Part shown: positions 25,557-33,920 of the stretch, piece by piece
Position numbering within the stretch: the stretch's first letter is position 1
Layout of the letters: the number at the start of each line of letters is the position of its first letter
Assembly: GCA_963828415.1 (NCBI GenBank)
Contig: CAWHEI010000001.1
Coordinates: forward strand, 682,001 to 746,000
DNA: 64,000 bases
Direction: 5' to 3'
Source of the DNA: Sva-07 sp963828415
GTDB taxonomy: Bacteria; Actinomycetota; Acidimicrobiia; Acidimicrobiales; Ilumatobacteraceae
Made by a program: the position numbers and the translations under genes
The notes under the pieces: generated by a model
The model's database searches: none
What the model was told of the DNA's origin: nothing
The model's input: only the letters and a program-made list of their open reading frames with translations

Positions 25557-25990
25557 TGCGCATCTCGACCCGCGGTGACTACGCCTGCCGTGCCCTGCTG
25601 TCGCTGGCGCTGCACGCCGACGAGACCGGGCCCACCTCGGTGCGTGACATCGCCGACCGCACCGCGCTCCCCCAGCCGTACCTCGAACAAATCCTGCTCG
25701 CACTCAAAGGCGCCGGACTCGTCAAGTCGAAACGCGGTGTCGGCGGCGGCTACATCCTCGCTCGCGACCCCGCCGAGATCCGCCTCTCCGAGATCGTCTC
25801 CGCGGTCGACGGACCGATCACCCTCGGCGATTTCGGCCAACCCCACCAGGACGGCGCCTGCGACCACGAAGGCCAATGCGTCCTGCTCGGCATCTGGAAC
25901 CAGGCCGGCGACCACATGCGCGTCTACCTCGAGGGATTCACGCTCGCCGGCATCGCCGCCATCGCCCGCGGCGACGCCCCCTGGCCGTAA
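25556..25990 (+). CDS. Rrf2 family transcriptional regulator
   Basis: This 144-residue winged-helix repressor has the Rrf2 N-terminus RISTRGDYACRALLSLALH, the recognition region LPQPYLEQILLALKGAGLVKSKRGVGGGY and the dimerisation helix. Rrf2 proteins (IscR, NsrR, CymR, RsrR) sense iron-sulfur clusters, NO or cysteine. Only two cysteines are seen in the sensor loop (CDHEGQC); the third expected cysteine position is occupied by other residues. Cluster ligation would therefore need a non-Cys ligand, or the protein may be a cluster-free CymR-like type. It is divergent from the phosphodiesterase gene and convergent with rluD. Confidence 0.9.
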   Translation: MRISTRGDYACRALLSLALHADETGPTSVRDIADRTALPQPYLEQILLALKGAGLVKSKRGVGGGYILARDPAEIRLSEIVSAVDGPITLGDFGQPHQDGACDHEGQCVLLGIWNQAGDHMRVYLEGFTLAGIAAIARGDAPWP

Positions 25991-25996
25991 TGCCTG

Positions 25997-26146
25997 CTCG
26001 GCCTCACGGCGATTCGTAGCGAAACGATCGAGGTCGGCCTCGTCCGGCTCGTCGCTGGCGCTTCCCTGCTGGCTTCTCGGCCTCACGGCGATTCGTAGCG
26101 AAGCGTTCGAGGTCGGCCTCGTCCGGCTCGTCGCTGGCGCTTCCCT
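25997..26146. repeat. Tandem duplication, 71-bp unit at 79-bp spacing
   Basis: Positions 25997-26067 and 26076-26146 are near-identical, differing only at GAAACGATCGA versus GAAGCGTTCGA, and are separated by an 8-bp spacer. The unit begins CTCGGCCTCACGGCGATTCG and ends TGGCGCTTCCCT. It fills the 191-bp gap between the convergent rrf2 and rluD genes. On the minus strand one frame reads through both units without a stop, but nothing marks it as a gene. The very high identity suggests recent duplication. Confidence 0.85.
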
Positions 26147-26181
26147 CGCCGGCGCGGCGCACGTTGGGCGCTGGTGGCGGG

Positions 26182-27102
26182 TCAGACCTCGGCGGCGTCG
26201 AGCCAGGCTTGGAGATCCGGGGCGAGGGGGCTGGTGAACGTGACGCGTTCGCCCGTGCTCGGGTGATCGAAGGCCAACTCTGCCGCGTGGAGGAACGGTC
26301 GGGTCAGCCCCAACGTCGGGCGCCGCTGGCTGTAGGTCGGATCGCCGACCAGCGGATGGTTGATCGACGCCAAGTGCACGCGGATCTGATGGGTTCTGCC
26401 CGTCTCCAGCCGACACTCGAGACGAGACACCAACGCTGGGCTGCTGTAGGTGCCGACCACTCGATAGTCCGTGCGCGCCGGACGACCGCCGGCCACCACC
26501 GCCATCTTCAGTGGATCCCCACGGTCGCGCCCGATCGGCGCGTCGATGATGCCGTGCGGAGCATCGGGAACGCCCCACACCACCGAGTCGTAGCGTCGAG
26601 TTGCGCTGTGATCGGCGAACTGCTCGATCAGCGACTCCGCTGCGTCGTCGGTCCGCGCCACCACGAGGAGCCCGGAACTCCCCGCATCGAGCCGATGCAC
26701 GATGCCGGGGCGAATCGGGTCGCCGCCCACGCCCTCCAGCTCCGGATAGCGGGCCAGCAAACCGCTGACGAGCGTGCCGTCCATGTTGCCAGCGCCCGGG
26801 TGCACGACCAGGCCGGCAGGTTTGTCGACGACGATGACCGCATCGTCCTCGTAGACAACGCCGAAGTCGACCGACTCGTCGGCGACCGGCATGACAGGCT
26901 CGGGGATCGCCCGGGGGTCGACCTCGACCGTCTGGCCCTCCTGCAAACGCACCTTGCCCGACGCTGCGGGGCCGCCATCGACACGAACACCACCGGCCGC
27001 GATCGTTGCTGCGGCCTCGGCCCGGCTCAGGTCGCCGATCAATGCGACGATTCGATCGAGTCGCTCGCCCGCCAGCGCTGCCGGCACGGATTCGGTGATC
27101 AT
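26182..27102 (-). CDS. rluD: RluA/RluD family 23S rRNA pseudouridine synthase
   Basis: This 306-residue enzyme has an N-terminal S4 RNA-binding domain (about 12-70, GERLDRIVALIGDLSRAEAAATIAAGGVRVDG) and the RluA catalytic domain. The catalytic Asp lies in HRLDAGSSGLLVVART, a slight variant of the usual HRLDxxTSG. It isomerises specific uridines, probably in helix 69 of 23S rRNA, but the exact target cannot be read from sequence. It overlaps the lspA stop by four bases, the common actinobacterial lspA-rluD pairing. It is the last gene of the long division transcript before the convergent Rrf2 gene. Confidence 0.93.
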   Translation of the reverse strand: MITESVPAALAGERLDRIVALIGDLSRAEAAATIAAGGVRVDGGPAASGKVRLQEGQTVEVDPRAIPEPVMPVADESVDFGVVYEDDAVIVVDKPAGLVVHPGAGNMDGTLVSGLLARYPELEGVGGDPIRPGIVHRLDAGSSGLLVVARTDDAAESLIEQFADHSATRRYDSVVWGVPDAPHGIIDAPIGRDRGDPLKMAVVAGGRPARTDYRVVGTYSSPALVSRLECRLETGRTHQIRVHLASINHPLVGDPTYSQRRPTLGLTRPFLHAAELAFDHPSTGERVTFTSPLAPDLQAWLDAAEV

Positions 27103-27632
27103 CCGGCGCCTCCCGCGTTCTCGGCGCGGTCGGTCGAGCGCTCGGTCGGCTCGTCATGCCGATGAGCACGAGCGCTGAGGATGCTGCTGAGGATCAGCAA
27201 CGCGGCGCCGACATTGACAGCCATGTCGGCGACATTGAAGATCGGGAACCACTGGAAGTCGATGAAATCGACGACGGCACCTTGCAGCACACCGTCGTCA
27301 CCGCGAAACAGCCGGTCGATCAGGTTCCCGGCGGCGCCACCGATCAGCAGCCCCATCCCGATCGTGCTCATGGGGCTCGCCTCGGTGCGCAGCGACACCA
27401 GCAGGTACACGATCACGATCGTGGCGATCACGCCGATCAACGGGCCGAAGCCCTGGCCCTGACCGAACGCCATGCCGTTGTTGAAGGCCAGGTTCAGCCT
27501 CAACGTCCAGAAGAGATCGATTTCCCGATCGGTTCCGAGCGAGGTGACTGCCCAGTGCTTGGTCAGCTGGTCGACAATGACGACTCCGACCGCGATCGCC
27601 ACAGGCGCCCGCCATGCACGGACAGCCGGCAT
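27099..27632 (-). CDS. lspA: Lipoprotein signal peptidase (SPase II)
   Basis: This 177-residue four-helix membrane aspartyl protease cleaves prolipoprotein signal peptides before the lipidated Cys. It has DQLTKHW near the N-terminus, FNNGMAFG, the first catalytic Asp region GNLIDRL and the second in FNVADMAVN. A hydrophilic tail rich in Asp, Glu and Arg follows the last helix. It would process lipoproteins such as the LpqB-like protein encoded at 62859. It overlaps rluD by four bases and begins 3 bp after the DksA-like gene. Confidence 0.96.
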   Translation of the reverse strand: MPAVRAWRAPVAIAVGVVIVDQLTKHWAVTSLGTDREIDLFWTLRLNLAFNNGMAFGQGQGFGPLIGVIATIVIVYLLVSLRTEASPMSTIGMGLLIGGAAGNLIDRLFRGDDGVLQGAVVDFIDFQWFPIFNVADMAVNVGAALLILSSILSARAHRHDEPTERSTDRAENAGGAG

Positions 27633-27635
27633 GAT

Positions 27636-28442
27636 TCAACGCGGGCCGACGCCGCTGACCTTCTCTGCGGCGAGGACCGTGGTCTCGGGGATCGCTTCGA
27701 GACGTTCCCGAGGGATCGGCTGGCCCGACACCTCCGAGTACCCGTAGGTCCCCTGTTCGATTCGGGCGAGTGCCGCATCGATCTCGAGGATCGTCTGACG
27801 AGCCTGCGTGGACAACACGCGGTCGAGATCGCGCTGGACGACCATCGTGTCACCTTCGCCACCCTCGTCGTCGAACTGCACGTCACCCATCTCGCCGTCC
27901 TCGATGATGCTCGTCGCCTCATCCTCGAGCCGGGTCGCTCGTGCCACCTCGGCAGCACGGCGAGCGGTCAACTCGTCGCGTTGATCCTTGAGGAACTTCA
28001 CGTCGAAGTCCTTCGTGTAGGCAATGCCGTCCTTGGTGTGACCGCGCGGGGCAGGGATCTCGACGCGTTCGAACTTGGCGTTGGAGAGCAATGACGGCGT
28101 CAGGCTGGTGGCACCCGGCTGCTTCGGCTTGCGCACGACAGGCGTGACCGGCGTCCGCCTGGCCGGGGCGTTCGTTGCCGGGGCCTTCGGTGCTGCCGCC
28201 TTCGTCGCCGGAGCCTTCTTGGCAGGCGCCTTCGTCGCCGTCGCCGCCTTCTTCGCGGCCGGAGCCTTCTTCGCCGGAGCCTTCTTCGCCGCCGGACTCT
28301 TCGTCGCCGCAACCTTCTCGGCGGGCGCCTTCTTCGCGGCCGCCTTTTTCGTCGCGGGTGCCTTCGTTGCAGCAGCCTTCTTCGCCGGAGCCTTCTTCGA
28401 CGCCGCCGGGGTCGCGGAACTCGTCTTTTTCGATGCAGCCAT
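27636..28442 (-). CDS. DksA/TraR-like protein with histone-H1-like Lys/Ala/Pro tail and lost zinc ligands
   Basis: This 268-residue protein has two parts. Residues 1 to about 105 are repeats of AAKKAPAK/ATKAPAKK type, a basic disordered tail like histone H1 or bacterial HctB. The rest (about 125-268) is a DksA/TraR domain with a coiled coil (FLKDQRDELTARRAAEVARA) and the globular end GTYGYSEVSGQPIPRERLEAIP. In canonical members that end holds four zinc cysteines; here they are Ser, Ser, Leu and Glu, so no zinc finger can form. AGGAG precedes the ATG by seven bases. The genomic place between ileS and lspA is conserved in actinobacteria. The basic tail suggests DNA or RNA binding. Confidence 0.85.
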   Translation of the reverse strand: MAASKKTSSATPAASKKAPAKKAAATKAPATKKAAAKKAPAEKVAATKSPAAKKAPAKKAPAAKKAATATKAPAKKAPATKAAAPKAPATNAPARRTPVTPVVRKPKQPGATSLTPSLLSNAKFERVEIPAPRGHTKDGIAYTKDFDVKFLKDQRDELTARRAAEVARATRLEDEATSIIEDGEMGDVQFDDEGGEGDTMVVQRDLDRVLSTQARQTILEIDAALARIEQGTYGYSEVSGQPIPRERLEAIPETTVLAAEKVSGVGPR

Positions 28443-28519
28443 GTGCGCTCCTCTGGGCAGTGTGAGCGCCGGACTCTACCGGATACCCACCGATTTCGTG
28501 CCGACGATCCGCTGACGGT

Positions 28520-31500
28520 TCAGGACGCGATGGTGACGGAGATCACCGGTTCGGAACCGACATCGCCGATGTTCCGTTCGGTGCGCACGGCGATTGCCAG
28601 CGTCTCACCGGCGATGAGATCCCGGTGCGCATCGATCGCGTCGATCCAGACATCGCCGGCCGAGACGGCGAGTTCGATCCGGTCCGACACGTCGAGACCG
28701 GCGTCGCGCCGGGCCTGCTGCACGAGCCGAACGAGATCGCGCGCACGTCCTTCGACTTCGAGTTCGTCGGTGACCTCGATGTCGAGGGCGATCACCCCGG
28801 CGTGAGCGCCGAGGCCCGCACTGGCCTGGTCTCCTGAGGCGACCAGCTCGAGCGTGTACTCGCCCGGCTCCAAGGCGACACCGCCCACGATCACGACATC
28901 GCCCGCAACAGACCAATCGCCTGCCTTGTGGGCCTTGATCACCTGCTGGACGTCCTTGCCGAGGCGCGGCCCGAGCTTCGCCGGTACGAGCTGGAGCCGT
29001 TCGGTGGCCACCGATGCGACGTCGGTGGTCAACTCGACGCTGCGCACGTTCACTTCGTCGGCGATCACATCGACGAAATCGGCGAGACGATCTGCGTCGT
29101 TCGTTGCCACGGTCACCCGGTTCAGCGGGAGTCGCACTCGACGCTGATGCGCCTTGCGTACCGACAACGTGGCCGAGCAGACGTCGCGCACCAGGTCCAT
29201 CGTGTCGACGAGGTCGTCGTCGGCAGGCAGTTCGTCGAGCTCGGGCCAGTCGGTGAGGTGCACGCTCGTGGCATCCGCCTCACCACCGTGCAGTCCACCA
29301 TAGATCTCCTCGGACAAGAGCGGCAGCAGCGGCGACGCCACCCGCACCAGCACCGACAGCACGGTGTGCATCGTGTCGATCGCATCGTGGTCGCCGGCCC
29401 AGAACCGGTCACGGCTGCGGCGGACGTACCAGTTCGTCAGCACGTCGAGGTGCTCGCGCACGATCTGGCAGGCGGCGAACAGGTCGTAGTCGTCGAGCGC
29501 ATCGGTCATGTCGGCCACGAGCGCCCGCGTCTTGGCGAGCACGTACCGGTCGAGCACGTTGGTCGAATCGGTCCGCACGACACCCTGGTACCCGGCGGCG
29601 TTCGCGTAGAGCGTCAGGAAGTACCACGAGTTCCACAGCGGCAACAGGACGTGACGCACCGTGTCGCGGATGCCCTCCTCGGTGACCATGCCATCGCCGC
29701 CACGCAGGATCGCCGACGACAGCAGATGCCAACGCATGGCGTCAGCGCCGTGCGTGTCGAACATCTCCCGCGGGTCCGGATAGTTGTTGAGGCTCTTCGA
29801 CATCTTGCGACCGTCGTCACCGAGCACGTTGCCGTGACTGACGCAGTTGGCGAACGCCGGGCGGTCGAACAGCGCTGTCGCCAGAACGTGCAGCGTGTAG
29901 AACCAGCCGCGGGTCTGGCCGATGTACTCGACGATGAAGTCACCCGGATAGTGGTGTTCGAACCAGTCCTGGTTCTCGAACGGGTAGTGGACCTGGGCGA
30001 ACGGCATCGATCCCGATTCGAACCAGCAGTCGAGCACCTCGGGGACTCGACGCATCATCGACTTCCCGGTCGGATCGTCGGGGTTCGGCCGCACGAGATG
30101 GTCGACCTCCGGACGGTGCAGGTCGGTGACGGTGACGCCGAAGTCGGCTTCGAGCTCGGCGATCGACCCGTAGACGTCGATGCGCGGGTGGGTCGGATCG
30201 TCTGATTGCCACACCGGGATCGGCGAGCCCCAGAACCGGTTCCGACTGATCGACCAATCACGGGCGTTCTCGAGCCACTTGCCGAAACTGCCGTCCTTGA
30301 TGTGCGCCGGCTGCCAGGTGATCCGCTGGTTCAGCTCGACCATCCGATCGCGGAACTCGGTCACCTTCACGAACCACGACGAGATCGCCCGGTACACCAG
30401 TGGCTGCGAACAGCGCCAGCAGTGCGGGTAGGGGTGGTCGTAGGTGGCGTGGCGCACCACCACGCCACGCTCCTTCAACTCGCGGATGACCGCAGGGTTG
30501 GCGTCGAAGACGTGGGTGCCGGCCCAATCGGTCACCTCGGCGGTGTAGCGGCCGTGTTCGTCCATCGGGCACACCGTCGGGATCCCAGCTGCGTTGGCAA
30601 CGACCTGGTCGTCCTCGCCGAAGCCCGGCGCCAGGTGGACGATGCCGGTGCCGTCCTCGATCGACACGAAGTCGGCGGCGAGCACCTGGAACGCGTTGGG
30701 CGTCTCGGCGAAGTAGTCGAACAACGGCGTGTAGCGGCGACCGACGAGCTCGGCGCCCTTCATCGTCGCCACCGTTGTCGCCTCGCCGAGCTCGGCGCCG
30801 TAGGCGCCCAACAGTGCCTCGGCGAGGATGTAGCGCGTGCCGTCGAGTTCGACAGTGACGTAGTCGATGTCGGCGCCGACTGCGAGCGCCAGGTTCGACG
30901 GCAGCGTCCACGGCGTGGTCGTCCATGCGAGCAGCCGTTCGCCGGACTCGAGTTCGAAGCCGACGGTCAATGCGGGGTCCTGGCGGTCGCGATAGACGTC
31001 GTCCATCCGGGTCTCGGTGTTGGACAGCGGGGTCTCGCAGCGCCAGCAGTAGGCGATCACCCGGAATCCCTCGTAGATCAGCCCCTTGTCCCACAGGGTC
31101 TTGAAGGCCCACATGACGCTCTCCATGTACGAGAGGTCGAGCGTCTTGTAGTCGTTGTCGAAGTCGACCCAGCGCGCCTGGCGCGTGACGTAGTCACGCC
31201 AGTCGTCGGTGAACTGCAGGACGCTGGTACGACAGGCGTCGTTGAACTTGTCGATGCCGAACGCCGTGATGTCGGGATGGCCGGAGATCCCGAGCTCCTG
31301 CTCGGCCTTGACCTCGGCCGGCAGCCCGTGGCAGTCCCAGCCGAACCGTCGCTCGACACGGCGACCACGCATCGTCTGATACCGAGGGATCGCGTCCTTG
31401 ACATACCCCGTCAGCAGATGGCCGTAGTGAGGCAGCCCGTTCGCGAACGGCGGCCCGTCGTAGAAGACGAACTCGTTCGAGCCGTGCTCGCCGGCGGCGC

Positions 31501-31606
31501 GCTGATCGATCGAGGCCTGGAAGGTGTCGTCCTTCGCCCACCGCGCGAGGATGTCCTCTTCGAGTCGGGGGAAGCTCGGCCGGGGGTCGACGTCTGGGTA
31601 GGACAC
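28520..31606 (-). CDS. ileS: Isoleucine--tRNA ligase
   Basis: This 1028-residue class Ia synthetase has its HIGH-like motif as HYGH (residues 60-63) within PPFANGLPHYGHLLTG. KMSKSLNN lies in the catalytic core, the CP1 editing domain sits in between, and a long C-terminal anticodon region follows. Length and the RYQTMRGRRVERRFGWDCHGLPAE block fit the eukaryote-like IleS2 type found in mycobacteria, a group known for low mupirocin sensitivity. Only 59 bp separate it from divIVA upstream, too little for a T-box leader, so it is probably read from the division transcript. Confidence 0.97.
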   Translation of the reverse strand: MSYPDVDPRPSFPRLEEDILARWAKDDTFQASIDQRAAGEHGSNEFVFYDGPPFANGLPHYGHLLTGYVKDAIPRYQTMRGRRVERRFGWDCHGLPAEVKAEQELGISGHPDITAFGIDKFNDACRTSVLQFTDDWRDYVTRQARWVDFDNDYKTLDLSYMESVMWAFKTLWDKGLIYEGFRVIAYCWRCETPLSNTETRMDDVYRDRQDPALTVGFELESGERLLAWTTTPWTLPSNLALAVGADIDYVTVELDGTRYILAEALLGAYGAELGEATTVATMKGAELVGRRYTPLFDYFAETPNAFQVLAADFVSIEDGTGIVHLAPGFGEDDQVVANAAGIPTVCPMDEHGRYTAEVTDWAGTHVFDANPAVIRELKERGVVVRHATYDHPYPHCWRCSQPLVYRAISSWFVKVTEFRDRMVELNQRITWQPAHIKDGSFGKWLENARDWSISRNRFWGSPIPVWQSDDPTHPRIDVYGSIAELEADFGVTVTDLHRPEVDHLVRPNPDDPTGKSMMRRVPEVLDCWFESGSMPFAQVHYPFENQDWFEHHYPGDFIVEYIGQTRGWFYTLHVLATALFDRPAFANCVSHGNVLGDDGRKMSKSLNNYPDPREMFDTHGADAMRWHLLSSAILRGGDGMVTEEGIRDTVRHVLLPLWNSWYFLTLYANAAGYQGVVRTDSTNVLDRYVLAKTRALVADMTDALDDYDLFAACQIVREHLDVLTNWYVRRSRDRFWAGDHDAIDTMHTVLSVLVRVASPLLPLLSEEIYGGLHGGEADATSVHLTDWPELDELPADDDLVDTMDLVRDVCSATLSVRKAHQRRVRLPLNRVTVATNDADRLADFVDVIADEVNVRSVELTTDVASVATERLQLVPAKLGPRLGKDVQQVIKAHKAGDWSVAGDVVIVGGVALEPGEYTLELVASGDQASAGLGAHAGVIALDIEVTDELEVEGRARDLVRLVQQARRDAGLDVSDRIELAVSAGDVWIDAIDAHRDLIAGETLAIAVRTERNIGDVGSEPVISVTIAS

Positions 31607-31665
31607 GCCACGATGCTACCGACGAGGCCCGAACCACGGACCAGAGGTTGCAGCAGCGACGTCGT

Positions 31666-32563
31666 TCAGTTGCGGTCGTCGTCGAACGAGAACCGGAAGT
31701 CGTCCTCGTCGCGATCGGCACGTACGGTGTCGATCACCGGCATCGCCTGAGTCGGCTCGTCGGCCAGGTCGCCCCATGGATCCTCGACGGCTGGCATGCC
31801 ATGCTCGGGCGTCTCGCTCTCGGCGATGTCGGCCACGATGACCAGTTCGTCATCGGACGACTCCTCGAACTCGACGTGGTCGACCGCGATGTCATCGACC
31901 ACGTCAGCAGCACGGGTGTCGTCGGACTCGTCGTCCGACGCAGACAGCAGCGGTGGTCGGGCCTCGCCGAGGCCGCCGGGCACCCGTTCGGTGATGTCGA
32001 CGATCGACGTTGCTGCTTCGCGCAGTCGGTTTCGCTGCTCGGTGAGGAACAACTCGAGCTGCTCGACGTCGGCTTCGAGGAAATCGCGGCGAGCCTTGAG
32101 CGCGTCGACTTCGCCAGAGATGGCAGACGCGCTCGGACTCACCCAGACGGCGCGCCTCGACGCGGGCCTCGGCGAGGAGTTGCGCTGCCATCTCACGAGT
32201 GGAGTCGAGCGTGGTGGCTGCCTCGTCGTTGGCGGAGCCGACGATCCTGGCCGCTTCGCCTCGCGCCTCGGCAACCGTGGTGTCGGCGGTCCGCTGGGCC
32301 AGCAGCAGCGTGCGGCTGATCGTCTCTGCCTCGTCGGCCGTTGCGTCGACGGGTGCGGGGGCAGTGGCCGCACCCGCTTCCGACACCTCTTGCAGCCGAG
32401 CGACGGCCGCTCGGGCCCGTGCTTCCATCGCCGTGGACTGGTTCTGGGCGCGTTCGAGCTCGTCGGCGACGTCGTTCAGGAAGACCTTGACCTCGTCCGG
32501 GTCGGCGCCCTTGCGGACGGTCTTGAACTCCGCGCTCCGGACGCGTTGGGGACTCATCTCCAT
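31666..32563 (-). CDS. divIVA: DivIVA/Wag31-like polar growth and septum protein (frameshift as sequenced)
   Basis: The start has a good AGGAG six bases before the ATG and gives MEMSPQRVRSAEFKTVRKGADPDEV, a DivIVA N-terminal membrane-binding domain, followed by a coiled coil (LERAQNQSTAMEARARAAV). Near 32130 the frame changes by one extra base after EARRLGESER and continues as SGEVDALKARRDFLEADVEQLELFLTEQ, still a coiled coil, then an acidic tail to the stop at 31666. Corrected length is 298 residues. DivIVA recruits wall-synthesis proteins to poles and septa, and the position after sepF is canonical. Because both halves are conserved in style, I favour a sequence error. Confidence 0.82.
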
Positions 32564-32580
32564 GGTGTGCTCCTGTGTCG

Positions 32581-33171
32581 TCAGTCGTCGTAGTCGTCGT
32601 AACGGGCAGCACGCGGCGCCGGCGGCTTCAGGAGGTAGACCCCCGTCGCAACCTTCTCCATCGATCCGTCGAGTGCGTAGCAGATGCCACTCGCGAAGTC
32701 GATCAGACGTCGAGCAACCTCGCGCTCGGTGCCTTCGAGGTTCATGATGACGGGCTGGCCGTCCTTGAACTTGTCCGCGACCTCTTGCGCCTGGTCGAAC
32801 CGTCGCGGCCTCACGGTGTGGGGTTCCATGGATCCTCCCGGAACGCTGTGCAGGGTGGGTTGCGGAGCCTGGCTCGGCCTGACCTGGACGCCGGAATCAT
32901 CCGAGCGCCCGTTGGCGGCGCGTCGTGACGGGGACGCGTCGAAATCTCGTGACGGGAAGCTCGGGCGGGCCGACACGGTACGCACCGTCGGCTCCTCCTC
33001 CGGTTCCCAACCGCGTTGGCTCGAACCCGAGCCGTTGGGGCGCGTTTCTGCGTCTCGTGTCCCACGAGTTGGACGCGCCGACGCGACGGGTTCGTCGTAG
33101 TCGTCGTAATCGTCGTAGGCATCGTCGGGACCGAGACCCAGGTAGTCCATGGTCCGTTTCCAGAGTGACAT
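32581..33171 (-). CDS. sepF: Cell division protein SepF
   Basis: This 196-residue FtsZ-membrane tether opens with MSLWKRTMDYLGLG, an amphipathic membrane-targeting helix, followed by an acidic Asp/Tyr run and a disordered linker. The globular SepF domain (about 105-185) has RRFDQAQEVADKFKDGQPVIMNLEG, RRLIDFASGICYALDG and KVATGVYLLKP. It polymerises and binds the FtsZ C-terminal peptide, also encoded here. It lies between yggS and divIVA as in other actinobacteria, except that no yggT intervenes. The tail repeats acidic Asp-Tyr residues. Confidence 0.95.
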   Translation of the reverse strand: MSLWKRTMDYLGLGPDDAYDDYDDYDEPVASARPTRGTRDAETRPNGSGSSQRGWEPEEEPTVRTVSARPSFPSRDFDASPSRRAANGRSDDSGVQVRPSQAPQPTLHSVPGGSMEPHTVRPRRFDQAQEVADKFKDGQPVIMNLEGTEREVARRLIDFASGICYALDGSMEKVATGVYLLKPPAPRAARYDDYDD

Positions 33172-33245
33172 GCATTCCCTCCTGCGGGGCGCAGGCTAGC
33201 CCAGCGTGCGCCGGTCGAGGTGGACGGCCGACACTGTTTCCGCGG

Positions 33246-33920
33246 TCAGTTGTTCGGCGTCGATCGTGGTGGCCGCTCACCGAACAGCGCGGTCCCCACA
33301 CGCACCTCGGTGCTTCCCTCCTCAACAGCGACCTCGAGGTCACCCGACATCCCCATCGAACACACCTCGAGGTCGAGTCGGTCGACGAGCCCCCGCACCT
33401 CGCGGAACCCCGGCCGTGCTGCCTCACTGCCGCCCCCGGTGGGGCCGACCGTCATGAGGCCGAGCACGCGGAGCCCGTGATCCGTCGCCCGGGCGACGAG
33501 TGCCGGCACATCGCCGACGTCGCAGCCGCCCTTTGCCGGGTCACCGGTCGTGTCGACCTGGATCAGCACCCGGGCACCTGGATCGCGCGTCGCCACCTCA
33601 TCGATCAGCGACGCTCGATCGAGGCTGCACCAGACGTCCACCACACCGACCAGCAGGCGTACCTTGTTGCGCTGCAGCCGCCCGATGAAGTGCACCTCGG
33701 GACGCAGTTGCACGATGGTCGAGCGCTTGTCGAGCAGCTCCTGGGCGTAGTTCTCGCCGATTGCGTCACAACCTGCCACCACCGCTGCGACGACGGCCTC
33801 GGAAGCGAAGCCCTTGGTCACGCCGACGATGCGGACACCATGGGTCCACGAGCGTTCGACGTCGTTGATCCGAGTGCGCAGACCGGCAACTCGCGTGCTC
33901 ACGACGTCGGGATCGATCAT
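33246..33920 (-). CDS. yggS: YggS family pyridoxal phosphate homeostasis protein
   Basis: This 224-residue single-domain PLP protein has an alanine-racemase-like barrel. The PLP lysine is in VGVTKGF. ENYAQELLDKR, HFIGRLQRNKVR, LIQVDTTGDPAKGG and SMGMSGDLEVAV are the conserved blocks. It buffers cellular PLP and has no proven enzymatic activity. Its ATG overlaps the pgeF stop by four bases. Conserved clustering with ftsZ and sepF is common in Gram-positives, although the reason is unclear. Confidence 0.94.
   Translation of the reverse strand: MIDPDVVSTRVAGLRTRINDVERSWTHGVRIVGVTKGFASEAVVAAVVAGCDAIGENYAQELLDKRSTIVQLRPEVHFIGRLQRNKVRLLVGVVDVWCSLDRASLIDEVATRDPGARVLIQVDTTGDPAKGGCDVGDVPALVARATDHGLRVLGLMTVGPTGGGSEAARPGFREVRGLVDRLDLEVCSMGMSGDLEVAVEEGSTEVRVGTALFGERPPRSTPNN

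Noticed and set aside
24344..27169. A single 941-residue minus-strand protein
   Set aside because: The frame passes through rluD in another frame and the tandem repeat before reaching the phosphodiesterase; only the part from GTG 25468 is conserved.
28075..28515. 146-residue Ala/Phe/Gly-rich plus-strand protein
   Set aside because: It is the complement of the Lys/Ala/Pro repeats in the DksA-like gene.
31607..31665. T-box riboswitch upstream of ileS
   Set aside because: Only 59 bp separate ileS from divIVA and no specifier or antiterminator structure is visible.
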